Source: GCA-003244245 sp035606945
GTDB lineage: Bacteria; Actinomycetota; Actinomycetes; Mycobacteriales; Pseudonocardiaceae
NCBI GenBank assembly: GCA_035606945.1
Contig: DATNDR010000086.1
Location: 1-64,000, forward strand
Direction: 5' to 3'
DNA: 64,000 nucleotides
Shown: one piece after another, positions 36,957-45,964 of the stretch
Position numbering within the stretch: the first letter of the stretch is position 1
Layout: every line of letters starts with the position of its first letter
Made by a program: the position numbers and the translations under genes
Notes under the pieces: model-generated
What the model saw: only the letters and a program-made list of their open reading frames with translations
What the model was told of the DNA's origin: nothing
The model's database searches: none

Positions 36957-37907
36957 GTGCTGCACGCGGCGGTGCCACACAAGCAGTCGGCGGAAGTGGT
37001 GGACCCCCATCGCGCGCATCCGCTGACCGCGTCGGTGGCGGCGGTGGACCGTGCGGTCAGACTGCTGTCCTTTCGGGTCATCGGTGATTCCCGGCTGCCC
37101 GCTGGTCCTCAGGTGCCGCCTGATCCCCTGGTCGCGGATTGGATCGAGTGCGACCAGGCGTTGTGCGATCCCGCCTTTTTCACGCGGTGGCGGGCGAAGG
37201 TCGCGCGATGGCTGACCGAACAGCACGCGGTGCCGGCACAGGCTTCGGTCCCGGAGAAGACCACCGGCGGCTATGTACTGCAGTGGTATCTGGTCGTCCC
37301 TACCTATATCGGCGCGCTGCTGTTTCACTCCGCCCGGCGAGTGCCCACGCTGGCGCCGCAGCAGCTGCGTTTCCGGCTCGGTTCAGCGGCGCTGCGGGAG
37401 GTAGCACTGCGCCCGGGACGGTTCTGGTGCCTACCCGGTGATCCCGAAGCCGGGCACCCCGACGCCGTACCAGTACCCGACGAGGCGGCGTTAGCCACGG
37501 TATTGCGTGATCAGGTGATCGCGCACGCCAGCCGCTTTCTGTTCGTCTACGGCAGCCAGGTGCGTTTCGGGCGCCGCACCAGATGGGCAACCGTGACCGA
37601 TGTGCTGGATAGTGGGCTGCTCCTCGCGGGGCGCGCATTCGGGTCACCGCAGGCCGGTGCGTCAGATGCGCGTTTAGTGCTCGGTGCTGGGGACACGCCC
37701 GGCCGTCATCCCCCCTATAAACCTCTGACTTCCGCGTCGACAATCTGCGAACTGGTCGACGATCGCGGGCGCACCCACTGGACCCGCCGGCGCGGTTCCT
37801 GCTGCTTCCTCTACGCACTACCTGGCATCGAGCGGCCATGCGCCAGCTGCCCGCGGCTCGCCGCCGTCGATCGGGCTCACATTTACGGCACGCTCGACCA
37901 GGCATGA
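36957..37907 (+). CDS. FhuF-like [2Fe-2S] ferric-siderophore reductase
   Basis: 316 residues. The C-terminus has the FhuF-type cysteine pattern C-C-x10-C-x2-C in RRGSCCFLYALPGIERPCAS followed by CPRL. The middle (GYVLQWYLVVPTYIGALLFH) fits FhuF-family proteins. Such enzymes release iron from siderophores in the cytosol. An IdeR box 29 bases upstream supports an iron role. The GTG start has GAGGAG before it. The partner siderophore is unknown. Confidence 0.75.
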   Translation: MLHAAVPHKQSAEVVDPHRAHPLTASVAAVDRAVRLLSFRVIGDSRLPAGPQVPPDPLVADWIECDQALCDPAFFTRWRAKVARWLTEQHAVPAQASVPEKTTGGYVLQWYLVVPTYIGALLFHSARRVPTLAPQQLRFRLGSAALREVALRPGRFWCLPGDPEAGHPDAVPVPDEAALATVLRDQVIAHASRFLFVYGSQVRFGRRTRWATVTDVLDSGLLLAGRAFGSPQAGASDARLVLGAGDTPGRHPPYKPLTSASTICELVDDRGRTHWTRRRGSCCFLYALPGIERPCASCPRLAAVDRAHIYGTLDQA

Positions 37908-37935
37908 ACGGCGCATAGCCTTTATCTTCACATCT

Positions 37936-38904
37936 GTGCAACCCGAGCCGGCGAGTCACTCTGCGGCCGATCGCCGTTTGCCGGCAGTGGTGGTCAACCC
38001 GAGTCACCTCGCCGACCCGACGGCGCTGCGGATTCGTATTGGCCGAGTTTGTGACGAGTTGGGGTGGGCACCACCGCTGTGGCTGGAGACCACCGTCGAG
38101 GACCCGGGTTGTGGCCAGACCCGAATGGCACTGTCCGCCGGTGCCGATGTGGTACTCGCCTGCGGGGGAGACGGCACGGTCCGGCACGTCGCGCAAGTGC
38201 TGGCGGGATCGGGCACCGCGATGGGTTTGCTACCCACCGGCACCGCGAATCTGCTGGCGCGCAACCTGGCGATGGCGACTCCGGACATGGTCAAAGCCAC
38301 CCGGATCGCATTGTCCGGGAACAACCGTGCAATCGACGTCGGACGCGTACTCATCGACGATCGGGATGAGGAACAGGTCTTTCTGGTGATGGCCGGGGTA
38401 GGTTTCGATGCGGCAATCATGGCCGGTGCCCCGCATGACTTGAAGGCCCGGCTGGGCTCGCTGGCGTATTTCGTCTCAGGATTTCGCGCGCTGAGCGCAC
38501 CAAGGGCGCCGATCACCCTTGCCGTGGACGGGCGGGTTGAGCCGTCCCGCCGAGTTCGCACGGTAGTAGTGGGAAACTGCGGCAGGCTTCTCGGTGGCCT
38601 GGTGTTGCTGCCCGCAGCCCGAGTCGACGACGGGCTGCTGGATGTCGTGTCCATCGGTCCGAGAAGCATCCGCGGATGGCTGGCGGTGACTGCCCGGGTG
38701 GTCAGTCGCCGCCGCCATGGTCACCGGATTGTGCAGCACTGGCAGGGCCACACCGTCATCATCAGCGCAGAGTCTGCCCAGCAGGCTCAACTTGACGGCG
38801 ATCCAATCGGGGAAGTTTGTGCCTTACGAATGCGCATCGACCGTGGCGCCCTGTTGATACGCGTCCCAGCGGTGCCGGCTCGCGGAACACACCATCGGGC
38901 TTAG
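37936..38904 (+). CDS. Diacylglycerol kinase-family lipid kinase
   Basis: 322 residues. The DAGK catalytic domain is clear: AVVVNPSHLADP, ADVVLACGGDGTVRHVAQVL, GLLPTGTANLLARNL and the C-terminal GDPIGEVCALRMRI. In mycobacteria such kinases phosphorylate diacylglycerol or other lipid alcohols at the inner membrane face. It starts at a GTG 28 bases after the FhuF-like gene and may share its transcript. Confidence 0.87.
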   Translation: MQPEPASHSAADRRLPAVVVNPSHLADPTALRIRIGRVCDELGWAPPLWLETTVEDPGCGQTRMALSAGADVVLACGGDGTVRHVAQVLAGSGTAMGLLPTGTANLLARNLAMATPDMVKATRIALSGNNRAIDVGRVLIDDRDEEQVFLVMAGVGFDAAIMAGAPHDLKARLGSLAYFVSGFRALSAPRAPITLAVDGRVEPSRRVRTVVVGNCGRLLGGLVLLPAARVDDGLLDVVSIGPRSIRGWLAVTARVVSRRRHGHRIVQHWQGHTVIISAESAQQAQLDGDPIGEVCALRMRIDRGALLIRVPAVPARGTHHRA

Positions 38905-39007
38905 CTGTCGCAAGCGCATGAACCGGGAGCCGGCCCGGCACGTTTACTGTGATGCGGGTAACACTGCCCGTGGAGTGTTCGTGCTTCGACTCCAGGGAGG
39001 CGTTGAA

Positions 39008-39511
39008 ATGGTGAGCCTGATGAAAGGTTTTGCAGGCAAGCCTGCGCATGCGCCGCTGACCGATGTCGGTATCGGTGCCTACACCGCCGGCGTTGCGATG
39101 CTCGTGGCGGGTGCGGCCGGATTTCAGCAGGCCGCGATGGCCACCGCTTCGGTGATCACGATCGGCATCGGTCTTATCGCCGCCATCCCGACGATCATTA
39201 CCGGCCTCGTGGACCTGTTCGGTATCCCCGCGGATGCGCCCGCGCGAACCCTGGGCTGGTGGCACCTGACGCTGATGTCCAGCGCCACCGGCATGTTCGC
39301 CGGGACGTTCAGGTTGCAGTTAGCCGGATACTCCGACGGAAAGATCATCTCGTCGGCGCTGATCCTCGGCGTCATCTCCTGGGTATTGCTGTTAGCCGGT
39401 GGCTATCTCGGTGGTGCACTCACCTTCGTCTATGGAGTACGGGTCCTTAAGCGGCCCCGAGCGCCGATGGCTGATGCGCTCATTCCTGGTCGCGCCGACC
39501 ATAGTGACTGA
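39008..39511 (+). CDS. DUF2231 membrane protein
   Basis: 167 residues with four hydrophobic segments. The family opening GKPAHAPLTDVGIGAYTAGV is present, followed by GLVDLFGIPADAPARTLGWW and YLGGALTFVYGVRVL. DUF2231 proteins often have a His/Asp pair in the first loop as here and may bind metal or haem, but no role is proven. GGGAGG sits eight bases before the ATG at 39008. Confidence 0.8.
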   Translation: MVSLMKGFAGKPAHAPLTDVGIGAYTAGVAMLVAGAAGFQQAAMATASVITIGIGLIAAIPTIITGLVDLFGIPADAPARTLGWWHLTLMSSATGMFAGTFRLQLAGYSDGKIISSALILGVISWVLLLAGGYLGGALTFVYGVRVLKRPRAPMADALIPGRADHSD

Positions 39512-39523
39512 TCCATGTACAAT

Positions 39524-39558
39524 ACACCGGTGCCGTCCTCCCCGGACGGCACCGGTGG
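39524..39558. terminator. Hairpin terminator between DUF2231 and lsr2
   Basis: ACACCGGTGCCGTCC and GGACGGCACCGGTGG form a near-perfect 14-base stem around a 5-base loop. It lies between the convergent 3' ends of the DUF2231 gene and lsr2. It has no clear T tract, as is common for mycobacterial hairpin terminators. Confidence 0.75.
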
Positions 39559-39568
39559 CCTACTGACC

Positions 39569-39919
39569 TTAGTTTCCCTTGTGGTAAGCATCCAATACCT
39601 CAGCCGGGATACGTCCACGGTCTGAGACGTTGAAACCGTTCTTACGGGCCCACTCGCGGATCGCCGCGTTCTGCTCACGGTCTACCGATGCCCGACCACC
39701 GCTACTCGCGCGGCGGGCCGGACCACCTGCGGCCTTGCGGCGCCCGCCCGCCTTCCGAGCGTTGCTGACATAGTCAGCCAGCGAGTCACGCAGCTTCCCC
39801 GCGTTACCCGCCGACAGATCAATCTCGTAAGACACGCCGTCGATACCAAACTCAACGGTCTCTTCGGCAGTACCTCCGTCGAGGTCATCGACCAAGGTTA
39901 CGGTGACCTTCTGCGCCAT
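39569..39919 (-). CDS. lsr2: Lsr2 nucleoid-associated H-NS-like protein
   Basis: 116 residues. MAQKVTVTLVDDLDGGTAEE begins the oligomerisation domain; a basic linker (ARKAGGRRKAAGGPARR) leads to the C-terminal AT-rich DNA-binding domain with IREWARKNGFNVSDRGRIPA and its RGR hook. Lsr2 bridges DNA and silences AT-rich, horizontally acquired genes. GGGAGG upstream of the ATG at 39919 fixes the start. The lysS gene that normally lies upstream on this strand is decayed. Confidence 0.96.
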   Translation of the reverse strand: MAQKVTVTLVDDLDGGTAEETVEFGIDGVSYEIDLSAGNAGKLRDSLADYVSNARKAGGRRKAAGGPARRASSGGRASVDREQNAAIREWARKNGFNVSDRGRIPAEVLDAYHKGN

Positions 39920-40049
39920 GCGCGTCGTCCTCCCTCGGGGACGTAGTGGAGGGAGCCATCGCACGACGACTCCACAACGACAACGAGCAGGTTAGCCCAT
40001 TTCCCTACAGAATGCGAAATCAACCCACCCATTGTGGTCGTACCAGCGG

Positions 40050-40829
40050 AAACACTGATGGTGTCTCGGATACACGAACCGGTGAGCGACATCAGCAGCC
40101 GGTCCATCCCCATTCCCAGCGGCCACTGTCGCGGCATTCCATACTCCATCGCAGTCGTCAAGTCCTCGTCCAGTGGCATCACCGGTCACGGTGAGCGCGA
40201 CTTGCGCCTCGAAACGTTCTCGTTGCACCACCGGGGTCAACCAGCTGGAGAGTAGGCAGTGACCGACTCAACGGATAGGATCTGGAGATCCCATTTCTCG
40301 ACCAGACCTGCGCCGCTGCGGTGCCGCCGAGTCGGCGGACAGGTGTCCACCTGGATGTCCTTCGAAGGGCGGGCCGTATAGATCGAACACCACGAGGTGC
40401 TCGAACAACTCTTCTGCCGGCTTTACCGACTAGCCAGTCGGGATGCACTGTGATGTGCGTGGTAGAGCAACTCGTCATGACGCGTCGCGGACTGATCTGT
40501 TCGCCGAGCGACTTCTGCGCCATCCCATGGGAGTCGGTGCGAGCCTCCAGCGATGCACCCCCATACATGGTCTGCCGGATCGGTGTCTCAACGTCGATGG
40601 ACTCGAATGCGGCAACTCCCCGATCGAACGCATCAGTGCGCGTCCTGGCAGTGCGCCGGGCCGCATCGCCGACGATCAGATTGCGATAACGGTTGACCAC
40701 CCAGGGTTTCCTCGGCCAGTTCCTCGGTGTGCGGTCGGAAGTGGACGTAACGCTTTTGCGGCCGCACGCCATTCTCGACACTTGTACCGACAACCTCCGG
40801 TCGAACGAATTGGTGGTCACGGTGGGCAA
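40050..40829 (-). pseudogene. lysS: Decayed lysyl-tRNA synthetase gene (lysS)
   Basis: Minus-strand fragments match class II LysRS in order but in several frames. RRLSVQVSRMACGRKSVTST, RYRNLIVGDAARRTARTR and DVETPIRQTMYGGAS come first (40829 to about 40560). SLGEQISP follows after only 14 residues, where intact LysS has well over 100, so the catalytic core with motif 2 is deleted. Then come ELFEHLVVFDLYGPPF, VEKWDLQILSVESVTAYS, TPVVQRERFEAQ and finally DEDLTTAMEYGMP with motif 3 GMGMDRLLMSLTG, each in a shifted frame. It holds the normal position of lysS next to lsr2. Another lysyl-tRNA synthetase must exist elsewhere. Confidence 0.85.
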
Positions 40830-40876
40830 CCTCGTGGTCTGCGGTAGCCGTCGCGTCGCACCGCTACCGTCTGTCC

Positions 40877-41665
40877 GTGGATGAGATGCACGCCCGGCGG
40901 GCGCGCTGTTTCGGATCCGTGGCGGCCAGCTACGCCAAGCACCGGCCGGATTACCCGGAACAGGCGGTGACGTGGGCGTTGGGCTCGGTACCGGACAGTG
41001 CGCGGGTACTCGATCTCGCTGCGGGCACTGGCAAGCTCACTGAGGCGATGCTGCGGTGTGGAATACCCGCGGCGGCAGTACTGGCCGTCGAACCAGACGA
41101 CCGCATGCGCACGCAACTGTCCGCCCTGCTACCCACGGTCACGGTCCGCTTCGGGACGGCGGAGGAGATTCCGGCCGACGATGGGGCGCTGCACGCGGTC
41201 CTCGTCGGACAGGCGTTTCACTGGTTCGACCCCGACCGGGCGCTCGGCGAGATTACCCGCGTGCTGCGACCAGGGGGTGTACTGGCCGCGCTCGGCAACA
41301 CCGAGGACGACTCGGTGGACTGGGTGGCCGAGCTGGCTGCGGCGGCACAGGCGCAGCGATCGGCCGGCATGGCCGGACGTGGCTTCGCCGACCTGCCCGA
41401 GCACCCGGCGTTCAGCGACCCGCAGCTGCGCGAATTTCGCTGGCGCTGGCCGCGCACCATCGACTCACTGCTGGACACCGTGTCGACCCATTCATGGGCC
41501 GTCACCACCTCACCCGATCAACGGGCCGCTACCTTCGCAGCGCTTCGCCGCTTCCTCGAAACGCATCCCAGCACCCGCGACGGCAGCTTCGAGCTCCCGA
41601 TGCAGACACTGGTGCTCCGCACCACCCGCCGCGCCTGGAGCTGCTGGCGGCCGGGAGGGGCATGA
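40877..41665 (+). CDS. Class I SAM-dependent methyltransferase
   Basis: 262 residues. The SAM-binding motif I is VLDLAAGTGKLTEAML, motif II AVLAVEPDDRM, and the post-motif GQAFHWFDPDRALGEITRVL with RPGG. This is the UbiE/COQ5-like methyltransferase-11 type; the substrate is unknown. The N-terminal FGSVAASYAKHRPDYP is typical. GTG start, facing away from the lysS remnant. Confidence 0.85.
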   Translation: MDEMHARRARCFGSVAASYAKHRPDYPEQAVTWALGSVPDSARVLDLAAGTGKLTEAMLRCGIPAAAVLAVEPDDRMRTQLSALLPTVTVRFGTAEEIPADDGALHAVLVGQAFHWFDPDRALGEITRVLRPGGVLAALGNTEDDSVDWVAELAAAAQAQRSAGMAGRGFADLPEHPAFSDPQLREFRWRWPRTIDSLLDTVSTHSWAVTTSPDQRAATFAALRRFLETHPSTRDGSFELPMQTLVLRTTRRAWSCWRPGGA

Positions 41666-41680
41666 TTCGCCGCCCGGGGG

Positions 41681-41737
41681 CGACACGGTGCGCACCAGGG
41701 CGCGACACACCGGGCATGGAGGCGCGACACGCCAGGG
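41681..41737 (+). repeat. 22-base-period CGACAC repeat, three units
   Basis: CGACAC begins at 41681, 41703 and 41725, exactly 22 bases apart. Flanks such as CGGTGCGCACCAGGGCG resemble the copy at 34057. It fills the gap between the convergent methyltransferase and coaX genes. Confidence 0.6.
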
Positions 41738-41745
41738 GGGTGGGG

Positions 41746-42534
41746 TCAGGAGGTGATGTTGCGGGCGAAGACCATCCGCAGGCCGCGCAGCGTCAGGTGG
41801 GGGGCGTGGTGGGTGATGGTGTGCGACTCGGCGATCAGCAGTGGGGCCAGCCCGCCGGTGGCGACGACCACCACGTCGCGCTCGGCTCCCGGAGCCAGCT
41901 CCGCGGCGATCCGCCGGACCAGCCCGTCGACCTGCCCGGCGAAGCCGTACAGCAAGCCGGATTGCAGGGCTTCCACAGTGTTCTTGCCGATCACCGACCG
42001 TGGTCGGATGAGCTGCACCTTCACCAGTTGAGCAGCCCTGGTCGCGAGCGCATCGATGGAGATCTCGATGCCCGGCGCCAGCGCCCCGCCGAGAAACTCG
42101 CCACGCGCGCTGACCACGTCGAAGTTGGTGGAGGTGCCGAAGTCGACCACGATCGCCGGGCCGCCGTAGAGGGTGTAGGCGGCCAGCGTGTTGACGATCC
42201 GGTCCGCGCCGACCTCGCGCGGGTTGTCGCAGAGCAACGGCACCCCGGTGCGCACCCCGGGCTCCACGATGACCCGGGGCAGCTGCGACCAGTACCGGTC
42301 CACCATCACGCGCAGCTCGCGCAGCACCGCGGGGACGGTGGACAGCGCCGCCACACCAGTGATCTTGTCGGAGAATTCGCCGAGCAGGCCGCGGAAGCTC
42401 AGCGCCATCTCGTCGGCGGTCATTCTGGCGTCGGTTCGCATCCGCCAGTCGTGCAGCAGGGCGGCCTCTTTGCCGGTTCCATCGAACAAGCCGAGGGAGA
42501 TGTTGGTATTGCCGATGTCTACGGTGAGCAGCAC
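41746..42534 (-). CDS. coaX: Type III pantothenate kinase
   Basis: 262 residues of the ASKHA fold: MLLTVDIGNTNISLGLFDG (phosphate 1 loop with Asp and Asn), GADRIVNTLAAYTLYGGPAI, VDFGTSTNFDVV and GGALAPGIEIS. It phosphorylates pantothenate, the first step from vitamin B5 to CoA, without feedback by CoA. Its start overlaps the end of panD by 16 bases, tying kinase and substrate synthesis in one operon. Confidence 0.93.
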   Translation of the reverse strand: MLLTVDIGNTNISLGLFDGTGKEAALLHDWRMRTDARMTADEMALSFRGLLGEFSDKITGVAALSTVPAVLRELRVMVDRYWSQLPRVIVEPGVRTGVPLLCDNPREVGADRIVNTLAAYTLYGGPAIVVDFGTSTNFDVVSARGEFLGGALAPGIEISIDALATRAAQLVKVQLIRPRSVIGKNTVEALQSGLLYGFAGQVDGLVRRIAAELAPGAERDVVVVATGGLAPLLIAESHTITHHAPHLTLRGLRMVFARNITS

Positions 42535-42914
42535 TCGGGTGCCCCCATCGCCGCGTCAGTGCCCTGGTGCACGATCCGGTTGTCGGCGTCGACGAACACC
42601 ACCCGGGGCCGGTAGTGCCGGGATTCCGCGTCGTCCATCGTGCCGTAGGCGATGAGGATCACCAGATCGCCGGGCGCCACCAGATGCGCGGCGGCACCGT
42701 TGATCCCGATCACGCCGCTGGACCGGGCACCGGGGATGACGTAGGTCTCCAGCCGCGCTCCGTTGGTGACATCCACGATCGCGACCCGTTCGCCGGCGAG
42801 CAGGTCGGCGGCGTCCATCAGGTCTTCGTCCACCGTCACCGACCCCACGTAGTGCAGTTCCGAGTGCGTGACGGTAGCCCGGTGGATCTTGGACTTCAGC
42901 ATCGTCCGGAACAT
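42519..42914 (-). CDS. panD: Aspartate 1-decarboxylase
   Basis: 131 residues. It makes beta-alanine from aspartate for pantothenate. The pro-enzyme self-cleaves at Gly24-Ser25 to form a pyruvoyl group; with the start at 42914 the motif HYVGSVTVD places Ser at 25. The ATG at 42917 directly before is also possible and overlaps the panC stop (ATGA). Residues around Lys9, His11, Tyr58 and the VIGINGAAAHL segment are kept. In M. tuberculosis this protein is a target of pyrazinoic acid. Confidence 0.95.
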   Translation of the reverse strand: MFRTMLKSKIHRATVTHSELHYVGSVTVDEDLMDAADLLAGERVAIVDVTNGARLETYVIPGARSSGVIGINGAAAHLVAPGDLVILIAYGTMDDAESRHYRPRVVFVDADNRIVHQGTDAAMGAPECCSP

Positions 42915-43783
42915 CATGAGCCTCCCATCTGCACGCAGACGTTGTCGATCAACCGGGTGCCCCCGACGGTGGCGGCGACCAGCAGCCGGGCCGGTCCCCG
43001 CTGCGGAGCGGGACCGAGTTCGGGACCGCGCAGCGCCAGGTAGTCCAGCACGACGGCAGGCTGCGCGGACAGCACCTTCCGGGCTGCGGCGAGCACCGCC
43101 TCGGGACCGTGCCGGCCGGCCCGCGCCCCAGCTGACAGCGCCGCCGGCAGCGTCGCGGCTGCGGCCCGCGCCGCGCTATCCAGATGAACGTTGCGAGACG
43201 ACATCGCAAGCCCGTCAGCGTCGCGCACGGTGGGCAGCCCGACCACCTGCACTCCCATCCGCAGGTCGGCCACCATCCGCTGGATGAGCACCAGCTGCTG
43301 GTAGTCCTTCTCGCCGAACAACGCGCAGTCCGGGCCGACGATCCCGAACAGCTTGGCCACCACCGTGAGCACCCCGACGAAGTGACCGGGCCGGCTGGCG
43401 CCTTCCAGCTCGGTACCCAGCGCCCCGGGCGCCACGGTGGTGCCCGACCCGGGCGGGTACATCGCCTCGGCGGAAGGCGCGAAGACCAGCTCCACACCTT
43501 CGGCCCGGCACACGGCGAAATCCGCATCGAGCTGGCGGGGGTAGCGGTCGAGATCATCACGCGCATCGAACTGGAGAGGATTGACGAAGATCGATACGAC
43601 CACGATTGCGTCCGCGGCGCCCGGCGCGCGCGGGACGGCGTGCGCGGCTCGGATCAGCGAGCGGTGGCCGGCGTGCAGGGCTCCCATCGTCGGAACCAGG
43701 ATGACTGGGCGGCCGGCTCGGCGTGCTGCCCGGGTGACCGACGCCGTCTCGGCGGGGTCCTCGCAGACGGTGGCGGTCGTCAC
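42914..43783 (-). CDS. panC: Pantothenate synthetase
   Basis: 289 residues. ATP-dependent joining of pantoate and beta-alanine. Nucleotidylyltransferase motifs: LVPTMGALHAGHRSLIRAA, VVVSIFVNPLQFDARDDLDR, FGEKDYQQLVLIQRM and AMSSRNVHLD (KMSKS-like). The GTG at 43783 overlaps the stop of the upstream DUF2520 gene, and its own stop overlaps the panD start, so all are translationally coupled. Confidence 0.95.
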   Translation of the reverse strand: MTTATVCEDPAETASVTRAARRAGRPVILVPTMGALHAGHRSLIRAAHAVPRAPGAADAIVVVSIFVNPLQFDARDDLDRYPRQLDADFAVCRAEGVELVFAPSAEAMYPPGSGTTVAPGALGTELEGASRPGHFVGVLTVVAKLFGIVGPDCALFGEKDYQQLVLIQRMVADLRMGVQVVGLPTVRDADGLAMSSRNVHLDSAARAAAATLPAALSAGARAGRHGPEAVLAAARKVLSAQPAVVLDYLALRGPELGPAPQRGPARLLVAATVGGTRLIDNVCVQMGGS

Positions 43784-44724
43784 CGGGGCTCCTGCAGGGT
43801 CTCCCGGATCTGGGTTGCGGCCGCAGGCGCCAGCAACCCGGCCGCCTCGGCCCGGTCGGCGGTGCGGCCGGCCTGCGTGCGGTACGGGTCGAGCAGCTCC
43901 GGAGCGGACTCCGCCAGCACCCGTAGGTGCAGCCGGACCGTGTCGAGGTCGCCGCGGGCCACCGGGCCGGTCAGGGCGCGGTCGCCGTGGCGCAGCGTGT
44001 TGTCCAGCGCGGCTTCCAGCAGCGGCCCCAGCAGCCGTTCGGCGGGCACCACACCGGCGTGTTTCAGGGTGTCCACCGCATCGCGCACCAGGGTGGCCAG
44101 GTGGTTGGCGCCGTGGGCGAGTGCTGCGTGGTAGAGCGGTCTGGCCTCGGACGGCACCCGTACCGGCTCGGCGCCCATCTCCAACACCAGCGCTTCGCCG
44201 ACGCTCCAACCGGTCTCGTCGGCCACCGTGACGCCGACGCAGGCCCCGGCCAGCCGTGCGACGTCCTCCACGCGCCCGGTGAAGGTCATCACGGGATGCA
44301 GCGCCAGCGGCAGCACCCCGTGCTCGATCGCCGGTGCCAGCACGTCCACCCCGCGTGCGCCGCTGGTGTGCACCACGATCTGGCCGGCCCGGAACGCCCC
44401 AGTCGCGGCGAGCCCGGCTACCAGATCCACCAGCACGTCGTCGGGGACGGCGAGCAGGACGAGGTCACCACGGCGGACGACATCATCGGGGGCCAGCACC
44501 GGAGCCTCGGGGAGCAGGTCTGCGGCCCGGCGCAGCGATGCCCGGGATACCGCGCTGACGCCGACCACCACGTGCCCGGCACCGGACAGCGCGGCTCCCA
44601 GCACCGCTCCCACCCGGCCGGCGGAAACCACACCGACGGCGAGCCGGGCTGGACGGTCGGTCACGCCGCTGGGCGCAGCTGTACGGGACCGCGGCTTCCG
44701 TGGCGTCTGTGGCGTCGGAGCCAT
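43780..44724 (-). CDS. Rossmann-fold/DUF2520 protein (Rv3603c-like)
   Basis: 314 residues. The N-terminal Rossmann domain LAVGVVSAGRVGAVLGAALS binds a dinucleotide; LVLLAVPDDVL and HTSGARGVDVLAPA follow. The C-terminal DUF2520 helical domain has LYHAALAHGANHLATLV. This resembles beta-hydroxyacid/ketopantoate-type reductases, and its tight coupling to panC makes a step in pantoate supply plausible but unproven. GGAGG precedes the ATG at 44724. Confidence 0.85.
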   Translation of the reverse strand: MAPTPQTPRKPRSRTAAPSGVTDRPARLAVGVVSAGRVGAVLGAALSGAGHVVVGVSAVSRASLRRAADLLPEAPVLAPDDVVRRGDLVLLAVPDDVLVDLVAGLAATGAFRAGQIVVHTSGARGVDVLAPAIEHGVLPLALHPVMTFTGRVEDVARLAGACVGVTVADETGWSVGEALVLEMGAEPVRVPSEARPLYHAALAHGANHLATLVRDAVDTLKHAGVVPAERLLGPLLEAALDNTLRHGDRALTGPVARGDLDTVRLHLRVLAESAPELLDPYRTQAGRTADRAEAAGLLAPAAATQIRETLQEPR

Positions 44725-44782
44725 CGCCGTGCCTCCCAACGTTCCAGTCCCACGCTGGCCGTGGGTACCGGACTGCCGCAGA

Positions 44783-45964
44783 TTAACCCCGCTCGTGGTC
44801 GGAGCGCCGCTTTGGGTGAGCAGCTTCACCTTGGGTGGCCTGCGGGGGGCTTACCGCGCGGTCTCGGGCGGCCTGCAGGTCGGCCAGTGCCTCGTGATGC
44901 CAGCGCCGGGTGTCGGGGCTGGCCGTGCCGCGCTGCACGCGGTCGGACAGGAACGCCAGCTCGTTGACCGCATTCTGATACTCCTGCACTGCACCGGCGG
45001 CACCGTCTCCGGAACGCCGGCGTACCTCGGCGCGCCATCCCCGCCGGCCGACCTGGCTGGCCAGCAGCGGGACCTCGGTGGGCGCGATCCAGCCGGCCCT
45101 GGCGAACCCCGGCAACGCCGCGGAGATCATCAGCTGCTCCCGGCGGCGTTGCCGGACCACCAGCGCGATCAGCGCGCCGAACAGCGGAACCATGATCACC
45201 CCGTAGACGGCCGGCAGGTAGCCCAGACCCGCCGAGGCGTTCCACAGCGCGTGCAGCCCGACGGCGCCGAGATACCCGGCCACGACAGCGCCGCCACGGT
45301 GCACCAGCACCCCGCCGGCCAGGTTGCGCCGCCGGGCTACCAGGCCCACGGCGATCCCGGTGAGTGCGGTGAACACCGGATGCGCGAACGGTGACAGCAC
45401 TCCCCGCAGCAGGAAGACATCGGCCACGCTGCCGCTGATGGCGAAAGCGCGCCCGAAGTAGAGGATGTTCTCGGTGAACGCGAAGCCCGCGGCGACCAGA
45501 CCCGCGTAGACGACCCCGTCCACCAGCCCGTCGATCTCACGGCGCCGCACGCACAGCAGGCCGACCAGGAAGGCGCCCTTGAGTGCCTCCTCGACGATCG
45601 GAGCGGAGATCACCGCCGCGACGGCATCACCACCGCCGGTACCGAACCGATGCTCAGCGAACCCGGTCGCGGCGTCGTTGATCAGGGCTGCGCCGAGCAC
45701 CGAGATTCCGGCACCCCACAGGAACGCGGCGAGCAGCAGCTTCGGTGGCTCCGGCTCCCAGCGATCCACCCACAGGAACGCGGCCACCACCGGCAGCACC
45801 GGAAACACCGCCGTCATCGTGCCGACCAGCACGGCAGAGCCGCCGATGGTGACGCTGATCAGACCGAGCGCGATGAGAACCGGGACGGCCAGCGCGATCA
45901 GCCCGAGCGCTGCCGGCAGTGCTGTCCGGTGATGTGTCACGGCCGGGGAGCCTATGCCCTCCAT
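44783..45964 (-). CDS. PrsW-family intramembrane protease (Rv3604c-like)
   Basis: About 393 residues with eight or so hydrophobic segments. PrsW motifs: VEEALKGAFLVGLL, GVVYAGLVAAGFAFTENILY with the Glu-Asn pair, HPVFTALTGIAVGL and LHALWNAS. In Bacillus PrsW cuts an anti-sigma factor. The C-terminal 120 residues are a soluble helical tail. Start may instead be the GTG at 45940. It lies between the folate and pantothenate genes in one long transcript. Confidence 0.8.
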   Translation of the reverse strand: MEGIGSPAVTHHRTALPAALGLIALAVPVLIALGLISVTIGGSAVLVGTMTAVFPVLPVVAAFLWVDRWEPEPPKLLLAAFLWGAGISVLGAALINDAATGFAEHRFGTGGGDAVAAVISAPIVEEALKGAFLVGLLCVRRREIDGLVDGVVYAGLVAAGFAFTENILYFGRAFAISGSVADVFLLRGVLSPFAHPVFTALTGIAVGLVARRRNLAGGVLVHRGGAVVAGYLGAVGLHALWNASAGLGYLPAVYGVIMVPLFGALIALVVRQRRREQLMISAALPGFARAGWIAPTEVPLLASQVGRRGWRAEVRRRSGDGAAGAVQEYQNAVNELAFLSDRVQRGTASPDTRRWHHEALADLQAARDRAVSPPQATQGEAAHPKRRSDHERG

